From CAZNXJ01 sp964577115 (GTDB taxonomy: Bacteria > Planctomycetota > Planctomycetia > Pirellulales > Pirellulaceae), in assembly GCA_964577115.1 (NCBI GenBank), contig CAZNXJ010000007.1, positions 124,001 through 188,000 on the forward strand: a DNA stretch of 64,000 nucleotides, written 5' to 3'. The notes beneath the pieces were generated by a model. The model did no database searches. It was given only the letters and a program-made list of their open reading frames with translations, and had not been told where the DNA came from. Both the position numbers and the translations under genes were made by a program. Shown piece after piece: positions 27,823-37,675 of the stretch. Position 1 is the stretch's first letter. Every line of letters starts with the position of its first letter.

Positions 27823-28374
27823 AAATTCGCCTCGTTCCCTGCTACGTGCGCAACCGCTTGCAGCCAGTATACGGACCATCACCTCGGGAAGCACAAAAAA
27901 CAGTCACCGAGCGAGGGCATCAGGTTCACGCAATTCTGGAAATCCCTGGGAAATATTCTGACTTGGCAGACAGACGTTTGTCCGAGGGCGTGTCGTCGTC
28001 AGCGTGGGCGGGGGGCTGAGCGACGGTTCAGGCAAAAGCGCCCCCCCGGTCTGCGCCGGGACATTCTGTCATCACAATTTCGCTATATCCTGAACTCTTC
28101 CCCCTACTCCCTGCCCCGCCTAAACCCCTAAACCCTTGCGGGCGAGAATTGACCTTTTCATGGTCCTGCCCCTTGCGCATACTCCGGCGCCTGTCGAGGC
28201 TGGTGCGCCGGCGTCGCGATTGCTCAGCGGCGTCACACGCTCCCCTTCCGAGCGGACCGGGCCGGTACCATCCGCAGATTCGTTAAACTCGCGCGGAACG
28301 TATCGCCGACGTAACCGGCAGGCAGCGGGAGACGGAAACTGCACGCAATCCATTTGTAACGAGGGAGGCGATTG
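27823..28374. other. Divergent intergenic region
   Basis: About 550 bases separate the MATE gene from the first sulfotransferase gene. It includes a C-rich stretch with two TAAACCC copies near 28121-28134. No gene, tRNA or clear terminator is seen. Confidence 0.45.
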
Positions 28375-29421
28375 ATGCCGGCCGACACCCCCAGTCCGCA
28401 GGAGCCGCAATCCATTCCCCTAACCGGCGAGAAGATTCTGCGCATCGCCATCGTCGCCACACCACGTTCGGGAAATACCTGGCTTCGCCATTTACTCAGC
28501 TCGCTCTACGAGCTCGAGAATATCGTGATCGACCGGCCGGAGGAACTTCCGGTTGACCGTTTGCCCGCTCGATGCGTAATTCAACTGCATTGGTCAGCGG
28601 AGCCCGGCCTGATCAGGCGATTTCAAGAGCATCAAATTACTCCCGTTACGATCGCGCGCCATCCCTGCGATGTGTTGGTGTCGATCCTCCATTTTTCGAC
28701 GACGTGGCCGAACACGGCGCTGTGGTGCGGCGGCCACTGCGGGGACGAATCGTCAATCGCGGGGCGGCTCCCTGCGAGCTCAGAATTCCTCCGCTACGCC
28801 ATCGGCCCGCGCGCTCGCCATTTGCTGGAAGTTTCTCCCGGCTGGTGGCAGAGCGGCGCAGCGTGCTGCGTGCGTTATGAGAGCCTGGTCGCGAACACGG
28901 CCGCCGAGCTACGACGGCTCGCCGATCGACTCGAGCCGGTAGATGACGAATCGATCCAGCAGGCCGTTCGCGAGAACTCGATGGAATACCTCCAGTCACT
29001 CGTTCACAACCAGCATTACTGGCGCGGGCGTCCAGGGGCCTGGCGCGAGTTTCTCCCCGAAGCGACAGCGCGCGAAATCATTGCCGCGCATGGAGATCTA
29101 TTCGAGGTAACCGGCTATCCGACGGACGTCGACACCGGGCTGGACGAACGGCAATCGGACCGCAACTGGCTAAACCAGGAAGTAATTTCGCTGCGGCAAG
29201 AGCTAAGCCGCACGCGTGAACAACTTCGCCGGGCGCGTGACACGGCCGCTCAGAACGCGCACGAAATTGCCCAGCTTCGACAACTTGTTGAACCGATCGT
29301 GTCGCTCGACACCGACGCCTTCAGGACGGCCAAGCGCATGGACCGGTTAGCTCGGCGGCATCCGCAAGTCTATGCCGCGATGGTCACGTGCCTGCGGCCT
29401 TTGATCAAACGCGCAGCCTAA
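28375..29421 (+). CDS. Sulfotransferase with C-terminal coiled coil
   Basis: The 348-residue protein resembles PAPS-dependent sulfotransferases. The 5'-phosphosulfate loop is TPRSGNTW (residues 29-36), and the 3'-phosphate motif is RHPCDVLVSILHF (~98-110), followed by YESLVAN. The last ~90 residues form a heptad-rich helix (SLRQELSRTREQLRRARDT). The ATG at 28375 has GGAGG 7 nt upstream. It transfers sulfate from PAPS to a hydroxyl or amine, probably on a glycan, given the neighbours. The second sulfotransferase gene follows 74 bp later in the same direction. Confidence 0.88.
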   Translation: MPADTPSPQEPQSIPLTGEKILRIAIVATPRSGNTWLRHLLSSLYELENIVIDRPEELPVDRLPARCVIQLHWSAEPGLIRRFQEHQITPVTIARHPCDVLVSILHFSTTWPNTALWCGGHCGDESSIAGRLPASSEFLRYAIGPRARHLLEVSPGWWQSGAACCVRYESLVANTAAELRRLADRLEPVDDESIQQAVRENSMEYLQSLVHNQHYWRGRPGAWREFLPEATAREIIAAHGDLFEVTGYPTDVDTGLDERQSDRNWLNQEVISLRQELSRTREQLRRARDTAAQNAHEIAQLRQLVEPIVSLDTDAFRTAKRMDRLARRHPQVYAAMVTCLRPLIKRAA

Positions 29422-29495
29422 GTTCCCAGGGGCGGTCGCTTCGACCACGGCGACAGCCCGTTCTCCGACAAAACATTCCATCGTGGAGTGATCCT

Positions 29496-30431
29496 ATGAG
29501 CCGCTGGAATCGGCACCTATCCGCGCTGCGACAAGCGGTAAAGGCTCTGTTTCCGAATGTCCGCCGAACCTCGGCGAGCCAGCACGCCGAGCTACCGTCC
29601 GAATCGGATTCCATCCCCGCGTCGGTCGCGGACGCCTGGCTGTGCTCGTATCCGAAGTGCGGGAGAACGTGGCTGCGTTTTATCCTCTCGAACTATCTGA
29701 ACGAAGTCTACGGTCTCGGCGCCGACGTGGACCTGCACACCATGTTTCAAATCATGTCGAATGATGTGCAGGATCCGGAGCGCGGCCTGGCCGCGTATCG
29801 GTATGCGGATGTGGCCGAAATGCCGCGAATCGTTGTCAGCCACACGGCATTTGACGAGAAATTCGTCGGCAAACCGATTGTCTTCCTGATCCGCTCCGTC
29901 AGCGATGCGATCGTTTCGTTCTATTTTCACAACAGCAAGCAGTGGTCACACTGGCAGGGCGACCTGGCCGGGTTTATTCGCGACAATGAGTGGGGCTTGC
30001 CGCGACTTGTGCGTTATCTGAACTCGTGGTCGCCGCAGCTGGCCAAGCTCCCATCGCTGGTCGTCACCTACGAAGCGATGAAACGCGACACGGTTTCCGA
30101 GGTGCAGCGCATCATCGAGTTTCTCGCGTTGCGAAATGATGAAGATGCCGTGCGGCGAGCGGTCGCGCTGGCGTCGGTGGATCGGATGCGCAAGTTGGAG
30201 CTCGAGCGTCCGTTGCCCGGTCATCAATACGATCCGCAGAACCAAGACGCGCGCCGGGTTCGCAAGGCGCAGGTCGGCGGCGGGATGGAGCATCTAAGCT
30301 CGTTGGACGTTGCGTATATTGCGGAATACTGCGAGCACGAATTCAGCCCGGCGACTCGCCGGCTGTACGAGGCGCACGGCGTGCCGGTGATCGCCGACAA
30401 GACCGCTGCTGAGTTCGCCCGCAGCGCCTAA
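29496..30431 (+). CDS. Sulfotransferase
   Basis: This 311-residue PAPS-dependent sulfotransferase has SYPKCGRTWLRFIL (~residues 48-61) as the 5'-phosphosulfate loop, RSVSDAIVSFYFH (~132-144) as the 3'-phosphate motif, and a C-terminal region with VGGGMEHLSSLD as in cytosolic-type sulfotransferases. The ATG at 29496 has GGAG 7 nt upstream. It forms a probable two-gene operon with the preceding sulfotransferase, although the two proteins are not close copies. The substrate is likely a surface saccharide or lipid made by the neighbouring glycosyltransferases (inference). Confidence 0.9.
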   Translation: MSRWNRHLSALRQAVKALFPNVRRTSASQHAELPSESDSIPASVADAWLCSYPKCGRTWLRFILSNYLNEVYGLGADVDLHTMFQIMSNDVQDPERGLAAYRYADVAEMPRIVVSHTAFDEKFVGKPIVFLIRSVSDAIVSFYFHNSKQWSHWQGDLAGFIRDNEWGLPRLVRYLNSWSPQLAKLPSLVVTYEAMKRDTVSEVQRIIEFLALRNDEDAVRRAVALASVDRMRKLELERPLPGHQYDPQNQDARRVRKAQVGGGMEHLSSLDVAYIAEYCEHEFSPATRRLYEAHGVPVIADKTAAEFARSA

Positions 30432-31015
30432 GCCGAGTAGCGCAGCCGACATCGCCGACCACAGCCCCTACGCACTCAGCGCATCCTCGAGCGAGAGGAG
30501 GATGGGGGGACGTGGAGGAACCGACGCCTCACGAAAACGCGCGACCTCCTCTACCAATCCCGCCCACCTACCTCACCGTGGCGGCCTCGGCGTTGCATTT
30601 TCCGATGCGGCAGCCGCGCAGCAGCGCATCCCAGGGCCGCCCACGGAAAGCGCCGCCGGTCCGCACTTCTGAGTGAGACGGGCGAAAGGGTTGTACCCGC
30701 TGGGCGGCGAAACGGCGCGTGATGGCTCCCGCAAGCAGGATACGAGGTCTCCGGGCCCGACGACGTTTCGCGTCACGAGCCACGCGCGGCGCTGAAGAGT
30801 ACAAACCGCTGGAACGTCGCCGCGCACGCCGCAGCGTTCTAGTCACGGCTGGAAACACGATGCCGCATTCGACGCGCGACTAAGGATGCCTTATCGCGCA
30901 TCTGGCGCTGCGTCGCGGCGCGACCGCCACGACGCTCTGACTAGGGCCGTTATGTCGAGCCCATTCGCGACGCCTTCAAACAGCTACGCAACGCACCGCC
31001 CCACCGCGCGTTCGC
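30432..31015. other. Convergent intergenic region without a recognised gene
   Basis: About 580 bases separate the second sulfotransferase gene from the end of the ABC exporter gene. A 58-codon frame from ATG 30502 has a purine-rich leader directly abutting the start and Pro/Ala-rich composition, so it is not called. No tRNA, terminator or repeat is evident. Confidence 0.45.
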
Positions 31016-32992
31016 TCACGCGGCGAATGGAGTCAACTTCTGATGCCGCAGGTACTCTTCGGCGGGCATGTCGCCCACGAGATGCCCGTGGTCGAGGAGC
31101 AGAACACGATCAGCGAGTTCGAGGGAGCTGAGGCGATGCGTGATGATGAACGTTGTACGATTCTTCAGGTAATCGCGCAGTGCCTCGTGGATTACACCTT
31201 CGGAACTCCGATCGATCTGGCTCGTCGCCTCATCGAGAATCAGGATACGTGGATCACGCAGCAGGGCGCGAGCTAATGCGACTCGCTGACGCTGGCCACC
31301 GGATAGGTAGCGGCCCTGATCGCCGACCTGCGTTTCGTAGCCGTCTGGCATCTCCATCACAAACTCTTCGACGCGCGCCATGCGGGCAGCTCGCTCGACT
31401 TCTTCGCGCGTCGCGTTGGGAGCGCTGTAAACGATGTTCTCCCAGATCGTTCCTTGGAAGAGGAGCGGATCCTGGGTGACCATGGCGAATTGCTGGCGCA
31501 GCTGCCGCGGACTCAGCCGCCGCAGATCCACGCCGTCGATCAATACCGAACCGCGGCCGGGATCGTAGAACCGAGCCAGCAGGTTCATCAGCGTGGTCTT
31601 TCCACTGCCGTTGCCGCCCACCAGAGCGACGGTCTGGCCGAACGGAACCTCGAACGTCACGTTGTGCAGTACGGGTTGATTCGGCCAATACCAGAACGTG
31701 ACGTCTTCAAACCGTAGGCTGACCTGGTGCCGCGGCACCGGACGCCGGTCGACCTTCGGCGTTACCACGTGCGGTTCCGCGTCGAAGACGGTAAACAGCG
31801 AGCGGCATGCCATGCTGCCGCGCAAGAGGACGGTGTAAATGTCGGCCAGTTTGCGGGCCGGATCACTGATGCCGGCCAGCATCGCGTAGAACATGAACAG
31901 CGTGCTGGGCGTCAGCGGGCGGTCGCAAATCTGGATGCCAAAGAGATCGGTGCGGTTGTTCAGCACCAGGCTGCCACCGGCCAGGATCGCGATAACGATC
32001 GTCAGAATTCCGACGAGCTCGGTGACCGGGCGGATCACCGCGTCGTAGCCGGCGATGCGGATGCCCATATCGGCAAGAGTCCGGGCGTTATCCTTAAAGC
32101 GCCGGCGTTCACGCCGTTCACGGTTGTAAATGCGTACCACCTTCAACGCGTTAATGGTTTCAATGAGCGTCTGGAAGATCGTCGCCATGCCGCCCATTTC
32201 GCGCTGTGCCGAACGGCGCATGCGCTGCGTCAGCACATGCACAGCGACGACGCCAAACGGCACCACGACCATCGACAATAGCAGCAGGCGCCACGAGATC
32301 ATGGCGGCGCCGAAGAGACAGGCGAACATCTTCAGCGGCTCGCGGATACTTTGCCCATAAATGCTCCGCAGACCGCCGCTAACGAGATTCAAATTGTGCG
32401 ACAGCTCGGTCATCAATTGCGCCGCGCCGTGCTTGTCGAGCCTCTTTTGATCCATTTGCATGGCGCGTGCGAAAAACATGCGCCGCAGATCGAGCACCGT
32501 TCGGTCGGCGATACGAGCTACCAGGATCACATTGATGACCAGGAGGATGCCCTTCAGAATCGTTGCGGCGACCAGCAGTGCCATCAGCAAGACGAGCGTC
32601 GCGAATGGCGTGCTTGGAATAAGCGCGAGCAGTTTGGGCCGGTAACGTTCCAGCAGTCCGGCGCGATTCTCCAGCGTCGAGATGCGAGACTCGCGTGTAG
32701 CGATCTGGTGCTCGAGCGTACGACGCTGACCGGCCGGAGCTTTCTCCAACTCCTGCTGAAGCTCCGCAATAGCCTCTTTTTGCTTGGCGATATCCGTTTG
32801 AATATCATCCGCCTTGCGGTCGAGCCACGTCTCGATGGTTTCGCCTTGGAAGACCACTTCGACGAACGGATAGACGGTTCCAATACTGGCCCCCCAGAGC
32901 ACGCCGACGCAGAGGGCACTAATAAAGGCCCCTGCAATCGACCATTTGTACCGCAGGGATAAGCTCAGCACTCGAAGAAATGGTTTTATCAT
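31016..32992 (-). CDS. MsbA-like ABC exporter (fused permease-ATPase)
   Basis: The 658-residue protein joins a type IV ABC transmembrane domain (~1-390) to a nucleotide-binding domain (~410-650). Walker A is GGNGSGKTT (Lys465), the signature LSGGQRQR, Walker B ILILDEATSQID and the switch His in FIITHRLSS; all are intact. Between TM1 and TM2 lies an unusually long charged coiled coil (residues ~55-115, TDIAKQKEAIAELQQEL) that should project into the periplasm. It probably works as a homodimeric exporter of a lipid-linked or amphiphilic product. Its place between sulfotransferase and glycosyltransferase genes suggests a glycolipid or polysaccharide precursor as cargo (inference). Confidence 0.93.
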   Translation of the reverse strand: MIKPFLRVLSLSLRYKWSIAGAFISALCVGVLWGASIGTVYPFVEVVFQGETIETWLDRKADDIQTDIAKQKEAIAELQQELEKAPAGQRRTLEHQIATRESRISTLENRAGLLERYRPKLLALIPSTPFATLVLLMALLVAATILKGILLVINVILVARIADRTVLDLRRMFFARAMQMDQKRLDKHGAAQLMTELSHNLNLVSGGLRSIYGQSIREPLKMFACLFGAAMISWRLLLLSMVVVPFGVVAVHVLTQRMRRSAQREMGGMATIFQTLIETINALKVVRIYNRERRERRRFKDNARTLADMGIRIAGYDAVIRPVTELVGILTIVIAILAGGSLVLNNRTDLFGIQICDRPLTPSTLFMFYAMLAGISDPARKLADIYTVLLRGSMACRSLFTVFDAEPHVVTPKVDRRPVPRHQVSLRFEDVTFWYWPNQPVLHNVTFEVPFGQTVALVGGNGSGKTTLMNLLARFYDPGRGSVLIDGVDLRRLSPRQLRQQFAMVTQDPLLFQGTIWENIVYSAPNATREEVERAARMARVEEFVMEMPDGYETQVGDQGRYLSGGQRQRVALARALLRDPRILILDEATSQIDRSSEGVIHEALRDYLKNRTTFIITHRLSSLELADRVLLLDHGHLVGDMPAEEYLRHQKLTPFAA

Positions 32993-33158
32993 TCCACTAT
33001 TCCGAAGTCGGTGCGGGAAGACGAGCCAACTCGCACCGCGAGTTGTAATCTCTCAGAACGCAAACGCCCGTTTAACTGAAGCTCGGTAGGAAACCTTTAT
33101 CCCATTCGCCGCCGTTCGGTTTGTTCCCATCCATCGTGCATGGATCGATGTATCCCAG

Positions 33159-34184
33159 CTACGCGGATTTCCGCAGTACTCGGAGCCCGTGTATGCAAAC
33201 GTGCGGGTCGTGCGCGATTTGAACGACGCCCGTCAACTTTTTCTTTCTCCAATCAATGCGCAGAACCGTCGCCGGCGAGACTCCGACAAAGAGTTCGTCG
33301 TCGAGGACGTCGAGTCCCCGCACGAACAGGGGTCGAGCGATCTTCATCGGATCGGGCCCCAATCCCAACCGGTGCAAGAGCCGCCGCGACCATGAGGGAT
33401 AATAGCGCCGAAGAATTCGCCGCACCTCGCTGAAGCGAGTCAGGTCGATGGCATCGAGGAGCCGGCCTTTCAGCATGTCATAGAACCGAACCGTGCGACC
33501 GATCGAATCATTGGCCGCGAAAACGCCGGGCTGCACCTCGACAAGATTGTGGCCGCCTCGCAGTGCCTTGTCTTCAACAACGAGTTGATTGCGTGTCAGG
33601 TCGACGATCACGCCACGGCGGTTAGCGAGCGCCAGCGTGTGACCATCGGCATCGAGCGTGACGGCATTGATGTGCAGATGCTCCGGACTATTGCAGTGCT
33701 CGGGCGATAGATAGCGAGCTCGGCAGTCGGCCGATTTGTCGATCGCCATCGGCGCCGTTGCCAGCTCGCGCTGTAGCCTCTCTACCTCGCGAGGGAAATA
33801 CGCCTCGTTGCGCTCGCCCGTCTCCAGGTCATAGGAAAGGACGGCGTCAAGCGTCGTCGAAGTAACCCACAGCTTGCGCTCGGCAAGATGCGTCTCGTGC
33901 AAGCCCACCATCAGCCCGTCGGACATGGTGCGCTTGAGATTAAGCTCGTGATCGTAAATGCGAATGGTATGGTAATCGGCCGCGACCACTTCGTCGTCGG
34001 TCACCTGGATCCCACGGCAGCCGCGTGCGTTACCGCGCTTGTTCGGGTCATGAGCCAGGTCAGGATTCGTCGGCGCCACGGGTGCTCGTTTCAGCACCTC
34101 GCCGCTTTCCCAATCGAGCGAGATAATCTCGCCGCCGCGGTGGACGCTACTCGCGCGAACCACGGTTCCTAAGAACAGTCGCAT
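33159..34184 (-). CDS. Predicted beta-propeller protein in glycan island (unknown function)
   Basis: This 341-residue protein lacks a signal peptide and starts directly with a beta strand (MRLFLGTVVRASSVHRGGEI). Repeating units with short strands and turns (KLWVTSTTLDAVLSYDLETGE, HINAVTLDADGHTLALANRRG, GVFAANDSIGRTVRFYDM, LFVGVSPATVLRID) indicate a propeller of six or seven blades. The HLHINAV segment is reminiscent of TIGR03032/DUF4915 propellers, some linked to glycan and sulfotransferase genes, but the match is only suggestive. It is followed 49 bp later by the glycosyltransferase stop codon region on the same strand order, so it may be co-transcribed with the glycosyltransferase upstream. 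Confidence 0.7.
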   Translation of the reverse strand: MRLFLGTVVRASSVHRGGEIISLDWESGEVLKRAPVAPTNPDLAHDPNKRGNARGCRGIQVTDDEVVAADYHTIRIYDHELNLKRTMSDGLMVGLHETHLAERKLWVTSTTLDAVLSYDLETGERNEAYFPREVERLQRELATAPMAIDKSADCRARYLSPEHCNSPEHLHINAVTLDADGHTLALANRRGVIVDLTRNQLVVEDKALRGGHNLVEVQPGVFAANDSIGRTVRFYDMLKGRLLDAIDLTRFSEVRRILRRYYPSWSRRLLHRLGLGPDPMKIARPLFVRGLDVLDDELFVGVSPATVLRIDWRKKKLTGVVQIAHDPHVCIHGLRVLRKSA

Positions 34185-34233
34185 GCGTATGCTCCCTACG
34201 CCACATTGTCCGAGTCACCACTGCGGAGCATCG

Positions 34234-35718
34234 CTACGCTGCGCGCCGCTCGGGAGTCAACTCGACCGTTTGTGGCTGTGAGGTACGCGTTTGGTCGATC
34301 GCGGCGAAGGCGGCTTCGAGTCGTTCGACGACGACACGCTCGCTCGCCCAGCCGGCCATCTTGGTTCGCGCGGCCTCCGCTTTTGCGTAATACTGTGGCA
34401 AGTCGTTTTTTGCCATGTGATAGCTGGCCTGGAACTGTTCGACGAGCGACGGCCAGACGATGCGGGCCCACGTCGAACGAATCCGCAGCTGTCGCTCATG
34501 CGGCCACGCGGATGGCTCCGGATGCGATTCCACCATGAATCCCATCGCATTCGAAAAGTAATCAGCAATCGCGCTGTGACACGGCGTGACGGCCGGCCGT
34601 CCGGCCGCTAGGTAATTCATCAGCGGCAAGCAATTCCCTTCGGCACGCGTGGCCTGGCAGTAGTACGTGCTGGCCGCCGCCAGCTCGACGAGCTGCTCGG
34701 ACGTCAGGTAATCGGGAATAATATACAGATTGCAGCGATGCCGGATCCCGCGGCGCAGATACCAGCGGATGACCCGACTGAGCTCAAGGTCCGAACTGGT
34801 AATCAGCTTGACAACGAGCGTCGCATCTTCGCAATCCGCGAGGCCGATCAGGAAGGCGGTCAAAAGGTCGGTCCAATTCTTCCGTCCGTCCGTGGGATTG
34901 AAGATCGTCGAATAGACGACTCCCGAGAGGTCCATACCCGCCATTGGTCCAATCGGGAGCTGAGCCTCACGGAGGGATGCCTTGGCCGTTTGAATCGCGT
35001 GCGAATAGAGGTGCACCCAACGATAGATCGACTGGCCGAGTGCCCGTTTGGCCCTTCGGCGGATGTGCGCTTCGATCGATTTGCCGAGCCGCTTTATCGC
35101 CGAAGGCTGCCGAGGATGAACCTCCGGTAAATGAATTTTCTCTTCGCCCGATTCCGGCAATGGGAAACCGAACGAGCGAGCGGGGAAGTGTGCGGACTGT
35201 CCCGGCGTCCAGAGCGGCAGCTGAAAGTAGGCGTCCGGCGACGGTACGGGCACAATGTGTACAGGGCACTCCGTGCCGGATTTGCGCAGAGCGTTCAGCG
35301 TGAACGCACCACCAACCCACACGCCGGCACAACGGTTGGCCGTCGCCGGCCAGTTGTTCTGCGGGTTCGCGTCGAATCCCTCATCCGGAACATCCGGAAA
35401 CTCCCACGCCGGGACGACGACGTTTGGACATCGGGTGCTGAGCGTAACGTCTTGAAAGGGAAGGAAGCTGACGTGTACCGGATCCAACCCTGCCTCTCGC
35501 GCTTCCTCGACGGCCACATCGAGGCGCGTCGCAGGCTGCGGCACCGGAATCACCTTGCCAAATCGCGACAATAACGGAATGAACAATTGAGCGACAAAAT
35601 CGTAGGAATAGCCTGCCGTCCCTAGGTTGTTGCCCGTCGTAGCGCCCGTCATGTAGCAAGTCAGCAGGATCGCTCGGCCTCTTCCTTGGCGAGGTGTTGT
35701 CGGCACCGCGTCGTCCAT
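34234..35718 (-). CDS. Glycosyltransferase, family 4-like (GT-B)
   Basis: The 494-residue protein has the GT-B layout. The N-terminal domain begins GRAILLTCYMTGATTG, and the C-terminal domain contains SGVVYSTIFNPTDGRKNW (residues ~285-302) and the nucleotide-sugar pocket motif EGNCLPLMNYLAAGRPAV (~395-412), like the EX7E element of GT4 enzymes. The ATG at 35718 has GGAG 9 nt upstream; the frame extends 41 codons further without support. No membrane segment is present, so it acts in the cytoplasm on a sugar nucleotide donor. Donor and acceptor are unknown. It is upstream of the propeller gene in a likely two-gene unit. Confidence 0.86.
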   Translation of the reverse strand: MDDAVPTTPRQGRGRAILLTCYMTGATTGNNLGTAGYSYDFVAQLFIPLLSRFGKVIPVPQPATRLDVAVEEAREAGLDPVHVSFLPFQDVTLSTRCPNVVVPAWEFPDVPDEGFDANPQNNWPATANRCAGVWVGGAFTLNALRKSGTECPVHIVPVPSPDAYFQLPLWTPGQSAHFPARSFGFPLPESGEEKIHLPEVHPRQPSAIKRLGKSIEAHIRRRAKRALGQSIYRWVHLYSHAIQTAKASLREAQLPIGPMAGMDLSGVVYSTIFNPTDGRKNWTDLLTAFLIGLADCEDATLVVKLITSSDLELSRVIRWYLRRGIRHRCNLYIIPDYLTSEQLVELAAASTYYCQATRAEGNCLPLMNYLAAGRPAVTPCHSAIADYFSNAMGFMVESHPEPSAWPHERQLRIRSTWARIVWPSLVEQFQASYHMAKNDLPQYYAKAEAARTKMAGWASERVVVERLEAAFAAIDQTRTSQPQTVELTPERRAA

Positions 35719-36235
35719 GAGGTGATGCTCCGTTTTTGTGCGCAGATGTTTTCGAAGCGAATCGTATAGTGAGAGACTGTCGCTAAGGTCAATAGCAAAG
35801 CCGTTATCGCCGTAGGTGGGCAAGAAGGGGCAACGGTTCACCGGCCCCTACGAAGGCACGTAGCTAATCCGAACCGCTGCCGGCCGGCACAGGAGAAGCC
35901 AGCAGCCGTTCGTCGCGATCCCGCGGCTCTTCCAGAACGGACTCAGCACGACGGTGCATACCGCACTCGGGAGGAGCGAAGCGGTACGGGAATCCGCGTG
36001 CTACCTCAGCGGGCGGTGCTGCCGTGCCGACGGAACGAGAAAACCGACGATGGCAGGGCGCGCTCTGGCGGCGCGCTCCGCCCATCGATGGCTCGTGCAG
36101 TCGAGCTACTCACGGTGCAGTCGGCCGCCACGCCGACAGAGGCTCGCATGAGGGTGATTCGCGGGGCAACCGGTAGGCCCCCCCGGACGCGAGGTCGCCG
36201 CCCCGCCCCGCCTCCCCAGCGATTCGCCCAGCGTA
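35719..36235. other. Intergenic region
   Basis: About 515 bases lie between two minus-strand genes of the glycan island. It must hold the promoter of the glycosyltransferase gene. No coding sequence or clear terminator is recognised. Confidence 0.45.
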
Positions 36236-37159
36236 TTAAACGGCGACGAATTTGTCGGCCAGCTTGCTCGACAACTCGTTCTGATACCGGGCCATGCAGA
36301 ACTTGGCCATCGGGTGCTGGAGCCCCGATTCGACGGGCACCTCCGGGAAATACTCCTCGCCGACTCCATTGAGCATGAAGATCGCATTGAGGCAGCGATG
36401 GGTCGCGACCAAGCGATAGCCTTTGCGACGCGCCAACTTCGCAAACGCTCCCAAGGAGCTGCCGTCGACATTTCCAAAATGGCCGACATGCTGAGGGTCG
36501 TATTTTTGCGCGACCGCATCGGCGCCGAGAGCCTTCTGGTACTCGATGATCACGACGCGCGGTGTGATGCATTGGATCGCTTCCCAGACCCAGTAATCGT
36601 TGCCGTCGATATCGATCGAGAGCAGATCGATTTCGCCCGTGAAGCCGTTGTCCCGGATTAGTCCATCGATGTTCTCCGCAGTGATCCAAGCCTGCTGGAA
36701 TTTTGGTGAGAAGTTCCAGTTGTTGCGTAGCGACTTGTAAAACTCTCGGCCACGCTGCACGTTTTGTTCCGAGCCGTCGAAGAGCAGCCCTTGCCATCCA
36801 TAGTTGATGATCAAGTTGGCCGTGTTGCACTCGGTCCCGTCTTCGGCGCAAATCTCGACGCACTTACGATTCGTCGTGCCGATGACCGTGAAAATCAGGT
36901 GCAGCACGCCATCTTCGCCGTTCTGCGAATAGACACGGAAGGCGGCTTCTTCCAGGCTGGGAAGCGGCAGACCGAGGTGGAGGAATTGGCGATACTGGTT
37001 GGCGAGGAGCAACTGGGTGGCTTTGTCGATCCGCGGGCGATCGGGCAGCGGCGCAGCCGGCGGTGGCTCGTTCGACGGAGGATTGAGTCGGCGTGCAACT
37101 TTATCCAGCCTCTTCGCCAAAGATCGCCGCCAACGTACGGGAATCCATCCACCCATCAT
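36236..37159 (-). CDS. FkbM-like methyltransferase
   Basis: The 307-residue protein has a Rossmann SAM-binding core: the motif I region KCVEICAEDGTECNTANL (~residues 115-132), an acidic residue at the second strand (LLFDGSEQNVQRG) and IDLLSIDIDGNDYWVWEAI (~185-203), which matches the FkbM family's LLKIDVEG block. VVIIEYQ follows. The first ~60 residues are basic and Pro-rich. The ATG at 37159 has GGAGG just upstream; the longer frame is not supported. It probably O-methylates a sugar of the surface glycan. It is transcribed away from the neighbouring GT-A-like gene. Confidence 0.82.
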   Translation of the reverse strand: MMGGWIPVRWRRSLAKRLDKVARRLNPPSNEPPPAAPLPDRPRIDKATQLLLANQYRQFLHLGLPLPSLEEAAFRVYSQNGEDGVLHLIFTVIGTTNRKCVEICAEDGTECNTANLIINYGWQGLLFDGSEQNVQRGREFYKSLRNNWNFSPKFQQAWITAENIDGLIRDNGFTGEIDLLSIDIDGNDYWVWEAIQCITPRVVIIEYQKALGADAVAQKYDPQHVGHFGNVDGSSLGAFAKLARRKGYRLVATHRCLNAIFMLNGVGEEYFPEVPVESGLQHPMAKFCMARYQNELSSKLADKFVAV

Positions 37160-37675
37160 TCTTCCTCCCTGCCAAGCCATGTTGTGTGGTAAGTAGCGGG
37201 CAAGCGAGTTGCGTCCAGCAAAATTCGCTCGTCCGATCGCGAAATCCATTTCGCGCCGGCGCGCGTGACGCCCGTTCCAGGCTAGAGGCTATTGCAGTTC
37301 CCAGATCGCGTCCATATCGATTTACGCGAAATTTGACGCTCCATGGGGTCGCCATCCCCATCCGCTCAAAATGTTGTCGGGCACGGCGTGCTGGCTGGCC
37401 GAAGCAGCACGGCATCCGCCCGTCGCGGCGCGTCAAAGCTGCGCGGCGCGTTCGTCAATCGCCATTGCCGCCGCGCGGTGACTCTCGTATTTTACGCGGC
37501 CCTCAGTAAATCCGGATTGAGATGAGCACCGATGCTTGTTCCGCCACAACTTTCCGCCAATTTACGCAAAACTCCTCGCCGCGCGCCAGCCGCTACGATC
37601 GTTAGAAATGGTCAAGTCTCTGCGCTGGGAGGCCGAAAAAGCTTGTACGATTGCAAGCATCATCGGGGGTTCAAA
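37160..37675. other. Divergent intergenic region with three TTTACGC copies
   Basis: About 515 bases separate the FkbM-like and GT-A-like genes. TTTACGC occurs at 37321-37327, 37491-37497 and 37561-37567, which is more than expected for a heptamer in this length. No gene is supported here. Confidence 0.4.

Noticed and set aside
28115..28136. TAAACCC copies resembling a telomere-like repeat
   Set aside because: Only two adjacent copies; nothing else suggests a replicon end or structured repeat.
30502..30678. 58-codon frame in the gap after the second sulfotransferase
   Set aside because: The purine-rich stretch abuts the ATG with no proper spacing and the product is Pro/Ala/Gly-rich with no recognisable fold.
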